Assembly (NCBI RefSeq): GCF_003464165.1
Contig: NZ_QSEK01000013.1
Coordinates: 1 to 64,000 of the forward strand
Direction of reading: 5' to 3'
DNA length: 64,000 nt
From: Eubacterium sp. AM49-13BH
Lineage (GTDB): Bacteria; Bacillota; Clostridia; Lachnospirales; Lachnospiraceae
The position numbers and the translations under genes were made by a program. The number at the start of each line of letters is the position of its first letter. Position 1 is the first letter of the stretch. Below, piece by piece: positions 9,724 through 18,824 of this stretch. The notes under the pieces were generated by a model. The model saw nothing but the letters and a program-made list of their open reading frames with translations. It searched no databases and was not told the origin of the DNA.

Positions 9724-10884
9724 TTACTTAATTAAAAATGCTGTCGGACAGCTTCTTGGACCTGTTGGTGAATATGGTACATTTATTACTTCACCATCAT
9801 AATACATCTGTGTTGATGTTCCACCATCCATTGTAGATGCATTTACAGCTCCATACTGTGCCATAATATCCTGTAGGTCTGAAAATGTAGCACCTATACT
9901 GTTAGGCTGTCTTCCATCTACTGCAAGAAGAAGAATCTTTCCATCTGCTGTCTGTCCTATGGCAGTTCTTGGATTAGTTCCCCCTGCAATACCAACAATA
10001 TCCTGAGCCTCTCCATTAACAATAAGAAATGGACCAATATGATTGCTTATGCTTACGCAGTCTCTTATATTAAGTTCCTTTGCCTTTGCAGCATTCATAT
10101 TACCAAGAACAAGCTTATTATCAAATGTAATTCCGGTAACATGAGATGTTCCGCCATTATCATTAAGAATCTCTCCGTCTTTCATTACAAGACCAATCGG
10201 CATTGCTGTATAAGTTGTTTCTCCATCAACAAATTCTCCGCCATTAACTCCTCCGATTGCATCATATCTCTTTGCAATATCTGCAACAACCATTCCATTT
10301 CCATTGGTAAATTCAGGAACTGTTCCCACAAATAATCTGCTTGGATCTTTTACAATCATGAGTTTTCCAGAATATGTAGCACCCTTTACGTCCACAATCT
10401 CAATATCAGGAGTTTCCGGATCCTGGGCTGCTGTATCAATATTTACAAGTCCCGCATCCGTTATCTCATCTGTATCTTTAATTGCGTTATTGGCCTTAAT
10501 CTGGTCTATCTCATCCTGAGAGCAGAACCAGTTAGCAAGAAATCCTATTGCACTTGTCTCCTGTACAGAAAGTACAAACTGAATCTTTGCTGTCTTAGAC
10601 GGCCCATACACAAGCATTGCCATAACAGCATACAGAAATATCACCAGAATAAGAATAGTTGACAAAAGTGTCGCACCGACTCTTCCTGCCCATACAAGAA
10701 CCGGATTTTTCTTTTTATTTTTTTTATTAGATATATTGCCACCTTGTGGCTTATCGTTACCATACGACTTTTTGTCCTCATAGCTGTCATCTAAAACATC
10801 AAAAGGATCAAAATCATCGATATCTTCAAGTTCAAAATCATCATTGATATCTATATCATCAATATTATCTTTTCTTTTTGTCAC
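9724..10884 (-). CDS. phosphodiester glycosidase family protein (NAGPA domain), membrane-anchored
   Basis: This 386-residue protein starts with an Asp/Glu-rich cytoplasmic stretch (about 1-60), then one membrane helix near residues 65-90. The C-terminal domain (about 180-386) matches the phosphodiester glycosidase family related to N-acetylglucosamine-1-phosphodiester alpha-N-acetylglucosaminidase. Visible blocks are GGVNGGEF, GTNPRTAIGQT, LLAVDGRQ and the hallmark MDGGTSTQM. Bacterial members cleave sugar phosphodiesters in cell-wall or exopolysaccharide material; the substrate here is unknown. It lies between a glycosyltransferase-GtrA gene and another anchored protein, with gaps of about 20 bases, so the three are likely co-transcribed for surface glycopolymer metabolism. 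Confidence 0.88.
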   Translation of the reverse strand: MTKRKDNIDDIDINDDFELEDIDDFDPFDVLDDSYEDKKSYGNDKPQGGNISNKKNKKKNPVLVWAGRVGATLLSTILILVIFLYAVMAMLVYGPSKTAKIQFVLSVQETSAIGFLANWFCSQDEIDQIKANNAIKDTDEITDAGLVNIDTAAQDPETPDIEIVDVKGATYSGKLMIVKDPSRLFVGTVPEFTNGNGMVVADIAKRYDAIGGVNGGEFVDGETTYTAMPIGLVMKDGEILNDNGGTSHVTGITFDNKLVLGNMNAAKAKELNIRDCVSISNHIGPFLIVNGEAQDIVGIAGGTNPRTAIGQTADGKILLLAVDGRQPNSIGATFSDLQDIMAQYGAVNASTMDGGTSTQMYYDGEVINVPYSPTGPRSCPTAFLIK

Positions 10885-10904
10885 TGTAACTTCCTCCTAA
10901 AATG

Positions 10905-11978
10905 TTACTTAAAAACCCATCTTTTCTGAATCTGATAACTGACAAAGAACAATGCAAGATCAATTATTATCTTGGCAATTCCTGAAAGCACAATGCTTAA
11001 TGCCAGCAGCTTTGTAGCAATATACACCAAAGCATAAGAACAAGCAAGCTGGCAGAACCATAAAATGTAATATCTTACCACTGTCTGTTTAAGACCCGAC
11101 TGTGATTTAAATACTGCATTTCTGTTAAGCGAGAAATTGAAAACTGATGAAAGCACTCTTGCCGCTGCTGTACTTATGAATATTCTTAAGCTGACTGTAA
11201 GCCCTATAAGCACAAATTCAAGCACATTAAATATTATATTATCTATAGCCCACGAAGCAATAGAGCTTCCTACATATTTCATGCCTGTGCTTTTAAATAA
11301 ATATTTAAATATCACTTTGTATATCTTAATTGAATCTTTGACAGGATTAAAATGTGATGATGAATTATCTTCTATATACACAGTCTCTATCGGTTCTTCC
11401 TGAAATCCAATGTTATACTTTTTGAAAGCAAGCAGCATATTAGTCTCATACTCAAAGCGTTCACCTTCTACCTTGTCAAATGTCTCAAGATACTTGTAAG
11501 GTATTGCTCTTAAGCCTGTCTGTGTGTCCGAAATTTTCAATCTGCAAAGTACCTTAAATACTCCGCTAGTCATATTATTGCCGAATTTACTTCTTGCCGG
11601 TACATCATCACCAGTAAAATCCCTTACGCCTAAAACGACATTTCCTGTACCAACCATAGTTTCACTGCATTTTTTAATATCTTTGGCACGGTGCTGATTA
11701 TCACCATCTACTGTCACAACTCCATCAATATCTTTTCTATTCTCAAGGCAGAATTCAAATGCTGTCTTCAAACCTCTTCCTTTTCCTTTGTTAACTTCAT
11801 GTGTAAGAATTGTACATTCACTATGTGCTGCTACTTCATTAAAAGGAGCCATATGTTCCTCATCACTTCCATCATTAACAATAATGATGTCCTTAAAGCC
11901 TTCTTCAAGTAAAGCATCAACTACAGCTACAAGCTTATTATCAGGATTCAGTGACGGTATAATAACCGATACTTTCAT
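10905..11978 (-). CDS. family 2 glycosyltransferase fused to a GtrA-like membrane domain
   Basis: Residues 1-230 are a GT-A fold transferase of the dolichyl-phosphate mannose synthase type: VSVIIPSLN start, VNDGSDEE, DGDNQH as the metal-binding motif and the RFEYETNMLL segment. Residues about 240-357 contain four hydrophobic helices ending QIQKRWVFK, typical of GtrA/DPMS membrane domains. The protein probably moves a sugar onto undecaprenyl phosphate at the membrane and may help flip it. I chose the ATG at 11978 because its GTGGG site is nine bases away; the in-frame ATG at 11987 abuts that site. It heads the operon with the glycosidase and anchored protein downstream. Confidence 0.9.
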   Translation of the reverse strand: MKVSVIIPSLNPDNKLVAVVDALLEEGFKDIIIVNDGSDEEHMAPFNEVAAHSECTILTHEVNKGKGRGLKTAFEFCLENRKDIDGVVTVDGDNQHRAKDIKKCSETMVGTGNVVLGVRDFTGDDVPARSKFGNNMTSGVFKVLCRLKISDTQTGLRAIPYKYLETFDKVEGERFEYETNMLLAFKKYNIGFQEEPIETVYIEDNSSSHFNPVKDSIKIYKVIFKYLFKSTGMKYVGSSIASWAIDNIIFNVLEFVLIGLTVSLRIFISTAAARVLSSVFNFSLNRNAVFKSQSGLKQTVVRYYILWFCQLACSYALVYIATKLLALSIVLSGIAKIIIDLALFFVSYQIQKRWVFK

Positions 11979-12149
11979 AATATTCATCCCACTCTTTGCT
12001 AATATTTATAGTGCTTTTCCATTTAAACGCACTGTATTTAGAATATAATAATTCCCTAAAGATTGCAATAAAAATTTCATATACTGTGTAACAGGGTCAT
12101 GCTGTACGCCATAATATTGTATTGTAGATTAATTTTGGAGGACTTTTAC

Positions 12150-12422
12150 ATGAGTGATTTAGCAGCAACAAACTGCGGAGGATGCGGCGGATGTGGAGAT
12201 AACTGCAATTCTATTGTATGGATTATCATTCTCCTTCTCCTCTTTGACGGAAATAACGGATGTGGATGCAACAATGGTTGTGGAAATGGTTGCAATTCCT
12301 TCTGGATTATAATTCTCCTCTTCTTATGCTGTGGCTGTGGCAACGGAACTAACTTCCTCAATGGCTTTGGTTGCGGATGCAACAGCGGATGTGGATGCAA
12401 TAGTGGATGTGGATGCCAGTAA
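12150..12422 (+). CDS. small Cys/Gly/Asn-rich protein with two hydrophobic runs (chorion-class-like)
   Basis: A 90-residue protein behind GGAGG. It alternates Cys/Gly/Asn-rich blocks with two very hydrophobic runs (IVWIIILLLLFDG and FWIIILLFLCCG). The C-terminus repeats a GCGCNSGCGCN unit encoded by near-identical GGATGTGGATGC repeats. About one residue in five is Cys. Clostridia encode similar proteins labelled chorion class high-cysteine HCB protein 13; no function is established to my knowledge. It could be a spore-coat or surface component cross-linked by disulfides, or a metal-binding peptide. A sequence resembling a sigma-K -10 (CATAATATT near 12110) lies upstream, which is weak support for a sporulation role. 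It is followed at once by its own terminator. Confidence 0.8.
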   Translation: MSDLAATNCGGCGGCGDNCNSIVWIIILLLLFDGNNGCGCNNGCGNGCNSFWIIILLFLCCGCGNGTNFLNGFGCGCNSGCGCNSGCGCQ

Positions 12423-12434
12423 TTATTTAATATG

Positions 12435-12470
12435 GGGCTGCCTTAAACGGCAGCCCTTATATATTAATTA
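12435..12470 (+). terminator. intrinsic terminator after the Cys-rich gene
   Basis: The arms GGGCTGCC (12435-12442) and GGCAGCCC (12449-12456) form a perfect 8-bp stem with a 6-base loop, followed by TTATATATTAATTATTATT. The next 220 bases to 12689 are A/T-rich with no gene that I can support. Confidence 0.85.
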
Positions 12471-12689
12471 TTATTACGTTCCATCATACATTTCCCATCT
12501 ATTTCATATATGGTATTTTCTTCTTCAACAAGTATATTGCCATTGTCCTGAACATCCATATTAATTACCATATCATAATTCCTTTTTTATATATTATATG
12601 GACTTATTTATTAATTGCTAAGACTTACAGGCATAATTAAGACATATATCCTAATATATATAGAATAAAATATTCCGCCGAGAGTTCAC

Positions 12690-13133
12690 ATGAAAGAACT
12701 TCCCATAACAGAATTTGATATGCAGACACTGCCACAATTCATACAGCTTGCCAAAGCAATTCTTCCTTTTATGGAATTTAATACCCAGCAGACACTTAGT
12801 CCTCTGCTCCGCGCATATGAATTTTCATGTACAATGAACTATTACAGCCGCCCTGAAAGCCTTCGTATTGCGGCATGTTCTGCAAAGCCCCACCTTTCAT
12901 TAAACAGTCCAATACAGGATATACTTTCAGATGAAAATATCATGAATGTTATTCTTACTTACTGTCCAGACAATCTCCGGAATATTCTGAGTAATTTTAA
13001 AAACTATAATAAAATGTCCGATTTGTTCAACATTTTAAATCGTGATCAAAATGGCAGTAATAGTTTTCTTAATCCTGCCCAGCAAAAAATGTATGAAGCT
13101 TATACAGAACAGTTAAACAATCTTAATCTTTAA
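12690..13133 (+). CDS. hypothetical protein, 147 residues
   Basis: A soluble, mostly helical-looking protein with no signal peptide, membrane segment or motif that I recognise. It contains PFMEFNTQQTLSPLLRAYEF in the first third and a C-terminal segment NPAQQKMYEAYTEQL. The start ATG has only a weak GAG-type site upstream. A second small gene begins 15 bases after its stop with a strong GGAGG, so the two probably form a unit. Close to the Cys-rich gene, it might belong to a sporulation or surface process, but nothing in the sequence proves that. Confidence 0.65.
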   Translation: MKELPITEFDMQTLPQFIQLAKAILPFMEFNTQQTLSPLLRAYEFSCTMNYYSRPESLRIAACSAKPHLSLNSPIQDILSDENIMNVILTYCPDNLRNILSNFKNYNKMSDLFNILNRDQNGSNSFLNPAQQKMYEAYTEQLNNLNL

Positions 13134-13148
13134 TATTTGGAGGACTTT

Positions 13149-13388
13149 ATGTCAGAATTAGATTTTAGAAAGCAGCTTCTTCTCAACGAATTCAAGACTT
13201 TATCCCAGGGAAAGAAAAATGATGAAATCATCCCACTTCTGTTTGCGATCAATGATAAAGCTAAGAAATCAGGTATAACCTTCACAAAAGAAGATTGTCA
13301 GTTAGTCATCAACAGTATGTCTGGGCAATTAAGCGAAAAAGAGCTCAGGCTTCTGCCTGAGCTTCTCTCTCTTCTTAATATGAATTAA
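13149..13388 (+). CDS. hypothetical protein, 79 residues
   Basis: A small charged helical protein starting MSELDFRKQLLLNEFKTLS behind a TTTGGAGGAC site at the proper distance. This decides the start, since the reading frame is open further upstream. No membrane segment or known motif; the C-terminal part is Leu-rich (KELRLLPELLSLL). The codons for the last 16 residues contain a strong palindrome (13342-13363) followed by TCTCTCTCTTCTT, which may double as the transcription terminator. It forms a pair with the 147-residue gene just upstream and ends 17 bases before the convergent leuS stop. Confidence 0.7.
   Translation: MSELDFRKQLLLNEFKTLSQGKKNDEIIPLLFAINDKAKKSGITFTKEDCQLVINSMSGQLSEKELRLLPELLSLLNMN
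13342..13376 (+). terminator. possible terminator inside the 3' end of the 79-residue gene
   Basis: AGCTCAGGC at 13342-13350 pairs with GCCTGAGCT at 13355-13363 around a TTCT loop, followed by a pyrimidine-rich tail. It lies within coding sequence, about 25 bases before the stop. The position between convergent genes favours a terminator role, but the tail is interrupted by Cs. Confidence 0.45.
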
Positions 13389-13405
13389 TGTTTTATTATT
13401 CTTAA

Positions 13406-15823
13406 TTACTTTGCAACAATATTAACAATTCTTCCCGGTACATATATTTCTTTAATAATGTTACCAGAAAGCCTGCTTCCAAGTGCTTCCTTAGCGGCAG
13501 CAATTACACTGTCCTTGTCAGCATCCTTGGCGATATTGATAGTAGACTTAGTCTTTCCATTAATCTGGACTGCTATCTCAACCGTTGACTCAACTGTCTT
13601 AGCTTCATCGTATTCAGGCCATGTCTGCTGATATACTCTTCCGTTCTCGCCGATTGCTTCCCACATCTCTTCTGTAATGTGTGGAGCAACCGGATTAAGT
13701 AAGATAAGGTATGTCTTGAGTTCTCCCTTAGTAATCTTACCTGCCTTGCTGAAATCATTGAGCATAGTCATGAGCTGTGCAATAGCTGTATTGTATTTCA
13801 GATTCTCATAATCAAATGAAACCTTCTTAATTGTCTGATGCATCTTTGTCTCAAATTCCTTAGAGAAACCTTCTTCATCAGTCATTATATCCTGAAGCTT
13901 CCATACTCTGTCTAAGAATCTGCGGCAGCCCTTAACGCCATCCTCTGACCATGAAGCTGCTGCGTCAAATGCACCGATAAACATCTCGTATGTTCTTAAT
14001 GTATCTGCACCATAATCTCTTACGATATCATCAGGATTAACAACATTACCTCTTGACTTACTCATCTTCTCGCCGTTCTCACCAAGAATCATACCATGGG
14101 ATGTTCTCTTCTGATATGGCTCTGGGCAAGGTACAACCTTCTGGTCGTAAAGGAATCTGTGCCAGAATCTTGAATAGAGTAAGTGTAATGTTGTATGCTC
14201 CATTCCTCCGTTATACCAGTCTACTGGAAGCCAGTACTTAAGTGCTTCCTGACTTGCGAGTGTCTCTGTATTATGTGGATCTGTATATCTTAAGAAATAC
14301 CATGATGATCCAGCCCACTGAGGCATTGTATCAGTCTCTCTCTTAGCAGGTCCGCCACAGCATGGGCATGTTGTATTAACCCAGTCTGTCATGGCTGCAA
14401 GAGGTGATTCTCCATTATCTGTAGGCATATAGCTTTCTACTTCTGGAAGAAGTAATGGAAGTTCGCTCTCATCAACAGGAACATAGCCACATTTGTCACA
14501 ATGAACAATCGGAATAGGCTCACCCCAGTATCTCTGACGAGAGAATACCCAGTCACGGAGCTTATAATTAACCTTTGCATTACCAATTCCCTTTTCTGTA
14601 AGGAATTCAATCATCTTTTCCTTAGCTTCTTTAACTTCAAGTCCGTTAAGAAAATCAGAATTGATAAGCACACCCGTTGCTACATCTGTAAATGCTGCCT
14701 CATTAACATCAACTTCCTCACCATTCTTTGCTACAACCTGAATGATAGGCAGATTAAACTTCTTGGCAAACTCCCAGTCTCTTTCATCATGGGCAGGGAC
14801 AGCCATAATAGCACCTGTACCATAACTCATAAGTACATAATCTGATACCCAGATTGGAACTTCCTTGCCATTAACCGGATTAACTGCCTTAAGTCCGTCA
14901 ATCTCTACACCTGTCTTATCCTTTGCAAGCTCTGCTCTCTCGAAATCTGACTTTCTTGAAGCCTGCTCTCTATAGCTTTCTATCTCATCCCAGTTCTTAA
15001 TCTCGTCCTTATACTTATCAAGATATGGATGCTCTGGTGATACAACCATATAAGTAACACCAAAAAGTGTATCACATCTTGTTGTATATATTCTTAACTT
15101 ATCTTCCTTACCAGCAATTGCAAAATCAACCTCAGCACCTGTTGAGCGTCCAATCCAGTTCCTCTGCTGTGTCTTAACTCTCTCAATATAATCTACATGG
15201 TCAAGTCCTTCTATAAGCTTATCTGCATAATCAGTAATCTTAAGCATCCACTCACTCTTGACCTTACGGACAACAGGTGAGCCACATCTTTCACATACAC
15301 CATTAACTACTTCTTCATTAGCAAGACCTACCTTACATGAAGTACACCAGTTGATAGGCATCTCCTGCTTATACGCAAGCCCGGCCTTAAAAAGCTTAAG
15401 AAAAATCCACTGTGTCCACTTATAATAATCAGGATCTGTAGTATTAATCTCTCTGTCCCAGTCAAATGAATAACCAATTGACTGAAGCTGTTCCTTAAAA
15501 TGATCTATATTATTCTTAGTAACTATCTTAGGGTGAATCTTATTCTTAATAGCATAGTTCTCAGTTGGAAGACCAAATGCATCCCAACCCATTGGATATA
15601 AAACATTATATCCCTGCATTCTTCTCTTTCTTGCCACAATATCAAGCGCTGTATATGGTCTTGGATGACCTACATGAAGTCCCTGTCCTGATGGATATGG
15701 AAACTCTACAAGTGCATAATACTTTGGTTTTGAATAATCATTAGTTGCAGCAAAAGCTTTTTCATCCTGCCATACCTGCTGCCACTTCTTTTCAACTGTT
15801 TTGTGGTTATATACTGCCGACAT
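13406..15823 (-). CDS. leuS: leucyl-tRNA synthetase
   Basis: Charges tRNA-Leu with leucine in the cytoplasm. The 805-residue length is typical of bacterial LeuRS. The HIGH-type motif appears as HVGHP in [16 protein letters not shown], followed by the [14 protein letters not shown] block. Zinc-type cysteine pairs (CTSC and CERC near residue 160-180) are present, as is the CP1 editing domain ([26 protein letters not shown]) and the KMSKS loop ([15 protein letters not shown]). The C-terminal anticodon-binding region is complete. The ATG at 15823 has AAGGAGGAAT upstream, so the longer in-frame extension is not used. No T-box leader fits in the 150-base space shared with tyrA. Confidence 0.98.
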   Translation of the reverse strand: MSAVYNHKTVEKKWQQVWQDEKAFAATNDYSKPKYYALVEFPYPSGQGLHVGHPRPYTALDIVARKRRMQGYNVLYPMGWDAFGLPTENYAIKNKIHPKIVTKNNIDHFKEQLQSIGYSFDWDREINTTDPDYYKWTQWIFLKLFKAGLAYKQEMPINWCTSCKVGLANEEVVNGVCERCGSPVVRKVKSEWMLKITDYADKLIEGLDHVDYIERVKTQQRNWIGRSTGAEVDFAIAGKEDKLRIYTTRCDTLFGVTYMVVSPEHPYLDKYKDEIKNWDEIESYREQASRKSDFERAELAKDKTGVEIDGLKAVNPVNGKEVPIWVSDYVLMSYGTGAIMAVPAHDERDWEFAKKFNLPIIQVVAKNGEEVDVNEAAFTDVATGVLINSDFLNGLEVKEAKEKMIEFLTEKGIGNAKVNYKLRDWVFSRQRYWGEPIPIVHCDKCGYVPVDESELPLLLPEVESYMPTDNGESPLAAMTDWVNTTCPCCGGPAKRETDTMPQWAGSSWYFLRYTDPHNTETLASQEALKYWLPVDWYNGGMEHTTLHLLYSRFWHRFLYDQKVVPCPEPYQKRTSHGMILGENGEKMSKSRGNVVNPDDIVRDYGADTLRTYEMFIGAFDAAASWSEDGVKGCRRFLDRVWKLQDIMTDEEGFSKEFETKMHQTIKKVSFDYENLKYNTAIAQLMTMLNDFSKAGKITKGELKTYLILLNPVAPHITEEMWEAIGENGRVYQQTWPEYDEAKTVESTVEIAVQINGKTKSTINIAKDADKDSVIAAAKEALGSRLSGNIIKEIYVPGRIVNIVAK

Positions 15824-15854
15824 AACACATTCCTCCTTAAAAACGCATAAAAAC

Positions 15855-15883
15855 ATTCTACACACATCACTTTAATTTGTCAA
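15855..15883 (-). promoter_or_regulatory. leuS promoter
   Basis: Reverse strand -35 TTGACA (15878-15883), 17-base spacer, -10 TAGAAT (15855-15860), about 30 bases upstream of the leuS start. Confidence 0.8.
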
Positions 15884-15896
15884 TTAAATAGCCGTC

Positions 15897-15925
15897 TTTA
15901 CATTATCGCTTTAAAGTGTTAAAAT
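15897..15925 (+). promoter_or_regulatory. tyrA promoter
   Basis: Forward strand -35 TTTACA (15897-15902), 17-base spacer, -10 TAAAAT (15920-15925), 50 bases before the tyrA start. It is back to back with the leuS promoter. Confidence 0.75.
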
Positions 15926-15974
15926 ACCACTATTCGCATGAATATAAATATTTCTTACATGGAGGTTATAACAT

Positions 15975-16844
15975 ATGAAGACAAATGTTGGATTCATAGG
16001 TTTCGGACTCATTGCAGGATCCTTAGCCCATGCCCTTAAAGAAAGTGGCAGGGATTATCATATAACTGCCACAAGCAGACATTTAGAACCAGTAATCGCT
16101 GCGGTTGCTGATGGTATTGTTGATGTCGCTGCTCCTGCGGTAGACGAAACATTTGCACAATGTGACATAATCCTGTTATGCACACCTGTAATTACTATCA
16201 CAGAATATCTTACAAAATTAAAAGCCATTGCCAGTCCGGACTGCATAATTACCGACGTTGGAAGTGTCAAGACTATCATACATGAAGCAGCAGATTCATT
16301 AGGACTTAATGACCGCTTTATTGGTGGACATCCTATGGCTGGCTCTGAAAAAACAGGTTATGAGAATTCAAGTTCATCAATTATAAAAGGTGCAAGGTAC
16401 ATAATCACACCAACCAAAGAAACCAAACCTGAAAAAATCGAATTCATGAAACAGTTTGCATCAGATGTTGGCATGCACCCTATCGTCATGGATTACCATG
16501 TGCATGACAAATCTGTTGCCGCCATAAGCCATGTTCCACATCTTTTATCAACTGCACTCGTTCATGTTGTATCGGACAATGATGACGAAGAAAAGCACAT
16601 GCAGTTACTTGCCGCAGGTTGCTTTCGTGACATGTCAAGAGTTGCAGCTTCTTCTCCTGAAATGTGGGAACAGATATGTTTAACTAACAGCTCTGCAATC
16701 AGCAACATTCTTGAACAGTATATTGAAATGCTTGAAACAATTAAAGATAACATCGATAAAAAGACCCCAGGCTATGTCGCAAGTCTTTTTGAGATGTCAA
16801 GAGAATATAGAAACTCCTTAGAAAGCAAGCACCCAGAGCATTGA
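15975..16844 (+). CDS. tyrA: prephenate dehydrogenase
   Basis: Oxidises and decarboxylates prephenate to 4-hydroxyphenylpyruvate in tyrosine synthesis, using NAD(P). The N-terminal Rossmann motif is GFIGFGLIAGSLA. The catalytic region includes the conserved GGHPMAGSEKTG with its histidine, and a second conserved His in SHVPHLLSTAL. The 289-residue length fits a monofunctional enzyme without a chorismate mutase or ACT domain, so feedback control through an ACT domain is absent. It is a lone gene with its own promoter and a terminator that overlaps its stop codon; no other aromatic genes are adjacent. Confidence 0.95.
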   Translation: MKTNVGFIGFGLIAGSLAHALKESGRDYHITATSRHLEPVIAAVADGIVDVAAPAVDETFAQCDIILLCTPVITITEYLTKLKAIASPDCIITDVGSVKTIIHEAADSLGLNDRFIGGHPMAGSEKTGYENSSSSIIKGARYIITPTKETKPEKIEFMKQFASDVGMHPIVMDYHVHDKSVAAISHVPHLLSTALVHVVSDNDDEEKHMQLLAAGCFRDMSRVAASSPEMWEQICLTNSSAISNILEQYIEMLETIKDNIDKKTPGYVASLFEMSREYRNSLESKHPEH

Positions 16845-16864
16845 TGCCCTGGGTGTTTGTGTTT
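16830..16864 (+). terminator. terminator overlapping the tyrA stop codon
   Basis: CACCCAG (16830-16836) pairs with CTGGGTG (16849-16855), extended by inner GCA/TGC pairing, and leads into TTTGTGTTT. The tyrA stop at 16842-16844 lies in the loop. Confidence 0.75.
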
Positions 16865-16885
16865 ATCCAGTATTAAATTGCATCT

Positions 16886-16928
16886 CTTTTGGACTTCCTC
16901 TGTGCCTATCACTACTTTAAAGTCCAAT
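16886..16928. repeat. dispersed repeat, single copy of the 31.8 kb tandem family
   Basis: The 19 bases starting CTTTTGGACTTCCTCTGTG are the same as at 31943, and the following segment ends ACTTTAAAGTCCAAT against ACTTCAACGTCCAAT there. Over about 43 bases only a handful differ. The unit starts TTGGAC and ends GTCCAA, so it is itself bounded by an inverted repeat. No gene here. Confidence 0.7.
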
Positions 16929-16943
16929 TTATACCAGGCTAAA

Positions 16944-17188
16944 ATATATCATATACAACATTGGAGCTGCCCGTCTGTGGTGCAAAATTGAATTATGGCG
17001 AGCTGTGCAGGAGTTAATGTCGCTATATACATAAGTTCAGTGCCCAAAAGCTCGTTCAAACATAGTGCGTTTGCTTTTGGGCACTGTAAAAGACTTTGTA
17101 GATAGCGACATTTACTCCTGCTAAGCGCAGTCATACTGAAATTTTGTGCCACAGACAGGCAGCTCCAATGGTGTATTTCATATAATAA
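16944..17188. repeat. long imperfect palindrome (arms about 100 bases)
   Basis: The left arm from 16944 and the right arm ending at 17188 are near-complementary over about 100 bases each. The outer part pairs CATTGGAGCTGCC with GGCAGCTCCAATG, the middle pairs GCAGGAGT...TGTCGCTA with its complement, and the inner stem pairs CAGTGCCCAAAAGC (17038-17051) with GCTTTTGGGCACTG (17073-17086). It fills the space between the convergent tyrA and nucleoside kinase genes. It may be a miniature repeat element or a structured RNA or terminator. A related element is at 38162-38325. Confidence 0.85.
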
Positions 17189-17197
17189 CTGTCCTCA

Positions 17198-18805
17198 TCA
17201 CACCTTAAAGCAGCCTCCGCCTACGAATTCTCTTAATATAGAATCAATTGGTACGTTCTCATAGCCACATGAAAGGAAGTAATTAAGGAACTTTAACAGT
17301 CTGTTTGCTTCCTGATATTCAGGGTCGGATTCTGTTACCTGGAAAAGTATAGGTTCAACAAATGGCTTTAATACGCATGGTTCATATGGCATTGCTGAGT
17401 TAAACATAACATCCGCCTGCTCCTGGAATGGGAAGATGTTCTTCTCTTCTCCTCTTCTTACCGACTCCCACATAGAAAGTGTCTTCTTGGCAGATGCTCC
17501 TCTTGTCCTGTAATCTCTCGCAAGTCTTCTTAAAAGTCTTCCATCTGTTGTTGATACCCTGTTGTGCTCATCAACATTAAGCTGTGTAAGTGCACTGATA
17601 TATATCTTGAACTTACTGTCTATTGGAAGTGAATATGATAATTCATCATTAAGACAATGGATACCTTCTATCACAAGAACATCTTCTTCACCTAACTGTA
17701 AGAAATTGCCATTATATTCCTTTCTTCCAAACTTAAAGTTGAATTCCGGCATTTCCACTTTTTCGCCATTAAGGAGCTGTGTCATATGCTTATTAAACAG
17801 TTCAATATCAACCGCATGAAGATCCTCATAATTGTAATCTCCATTCTCATCAAGCGGTGTCTGCTCTCTTTCAACAAAGTAATTATCAACTGCTATAGGG
17901 TGTGGCTTATATCCATTAGCCATAAGCTGAATTGATAGTCTGTGTGAAAATGTTGTCTTTCCTGAAGAGGACGGACCTGCTATCATAACGAATTTGGTAT
18001 GAGGTCTTTTCTTTATCTCATCAACTATTTCAACAATTTTCTGCTCCTGAAGTGCCTCCTGTGTAAGTATAAAAGAAGTCATATCTCCATTAGTTATATG
18101 GTCATTAAGTTCTCCAACCGTAGACATGCCAAGCATCTTTGCCCAGCTTGTGCTTTCCTTTAACACATTAAACAGCTTTGTTTGTGGATTAAATTCAGGA
18201 ACTTCAAGCGGTGCATTCTTAACTGGAAGCTGTAACACTATTCCCTCGTCATAAAGGAATATGTCAAATACCCCAAGCATACCTGTAGAAGATGCCATAT
18301 ATCCGTAGAAATAATCTTTGTAGCCATTCAGGTCATACACATTAACAAATGAACTTCTTCTGTATTTGAATAGTGATGTCTTATCTGTCATTCCTTTTTC
18401 TTTAAAAAGATTCATAGCATCAGATATCTTCATCAGCTCTTTCTTGATTGGAAGATCCTTCTCAACCATACTGTGCATAACTGACTTAACTTCATCTATA
18501 AACTCTTTGTCGGGTCTGAAGTCTCCATCAAATGTACAGTACAGTCCCTTACTTAAAGAATATTCAACAACAACTCTGTCAATATTCCTGTCTATCTTCT
18601 CTATAGCTGCAAGCATGAGAAGAACCACGCTTCTTCTGTATGTCTCATTACCTATTGATGTCGAAGTTGTAACAAATGTAACATCACTATCAGGGATATA
18701 TTCTTCTCCAAGTTCTTTAAGCTTACCATTAACATTAGCAAGTATAATCTTATCCTTATATTCGTTCTGCTTCTCTGCTGCAAGCTGTGCCAGTGTCATT
18801 CCCAT
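17198..18805 (-). CDS. nucleoside (uridine kinase-like) kinase with N-terminal TGS/ThrRS-like region
   Basis: The 535-residue protein has an N-terminal region of about 260 residues resembling the TGS and second additional domains of threonyl-tRNA synthetase. A P-loop kinase of the uridine kinase/phosphoribulokinase type follows: Walker A GPSSSGKTT at residues 277-285, the nearby PHPIAVDNYFVERE segment, and VLVIEGIHCLND as the Walker B-like strand. Such fusions are common in Clostridia and are called nucleoside kinases; the substrate is not proven. The ATG at 18805 follows GAGGAGG. It is last in the dgt-dnaG-rpoD-trmK operon, and its stop lies ten bases from the long palindrome. Confidence 0.88.
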   Translation of the reverse strand: MGMTLAQLAAEKQNEYKDKIILANVNGKLKELGEEYIPDSDVTFVTTSTSIGNETYRRSVVLLMLAAIEKIDRNIDRVVVEYSLSKGLYCTFDGDFRPDKEFIDEVKSVMHSMVEKDLPIKKELMKISDAMNLFKEKGMTDKTSLFKYRRSSFVNVYDLNGYKDYFYGYMASSTGMLGVFDIFLYDEGIVLQLPVKNAPLEVPEFNPQTKLFNVLKESTSWAKMLGMSTVGELNDHITNGDMTSFILTQEALQEQKIVEIVDEIKKRPHTKFVMIAGPSSSGKTTFSHRLSIQLMANGYKPHPIAVDNYFVEREQTPLDENGDYNYEDLHAVDIELFNKHMTQLLNGEKVEMPEFNFKFGRKEYNGNFLQLGEEDVLVIEGIHCLNDELSYSLPIDSKFKIYISALTQLNVDEHNRVSTTDGRLLRRLARDYRTRGASAKKTLSMWESVRRGEEKNIFPFQEQADVMFNSAMPYEPCVLKPFVEPILFQVTESDPEYQEANRLLKFLNYFLSCGYENVPIDSILREFVGGGCFKV

Positions 18806-18824
18806 AGCATCCTCCTCTTACGCA

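Noticed and set aside
12146..12400. Reverse-strand ORF rich in Pro, His and Leu
   Set aside because: It is the antisense shadow of the Cys/Gly-rich gene; Gly/Cys codons read backwards as Pro and His/Gln. No ribosome binding site.
15824..15974. T-box leader for leuS
   Set aside because: Only 151 bases shared by two back-to-back promoters; no T-box sequence and no room for specifier and antiterminator stems.
16944..17188. Insertion sequence
   Set aside because: Long inverted repeats but no transposase and no internal coding capacity; at most a non-autonomous element.
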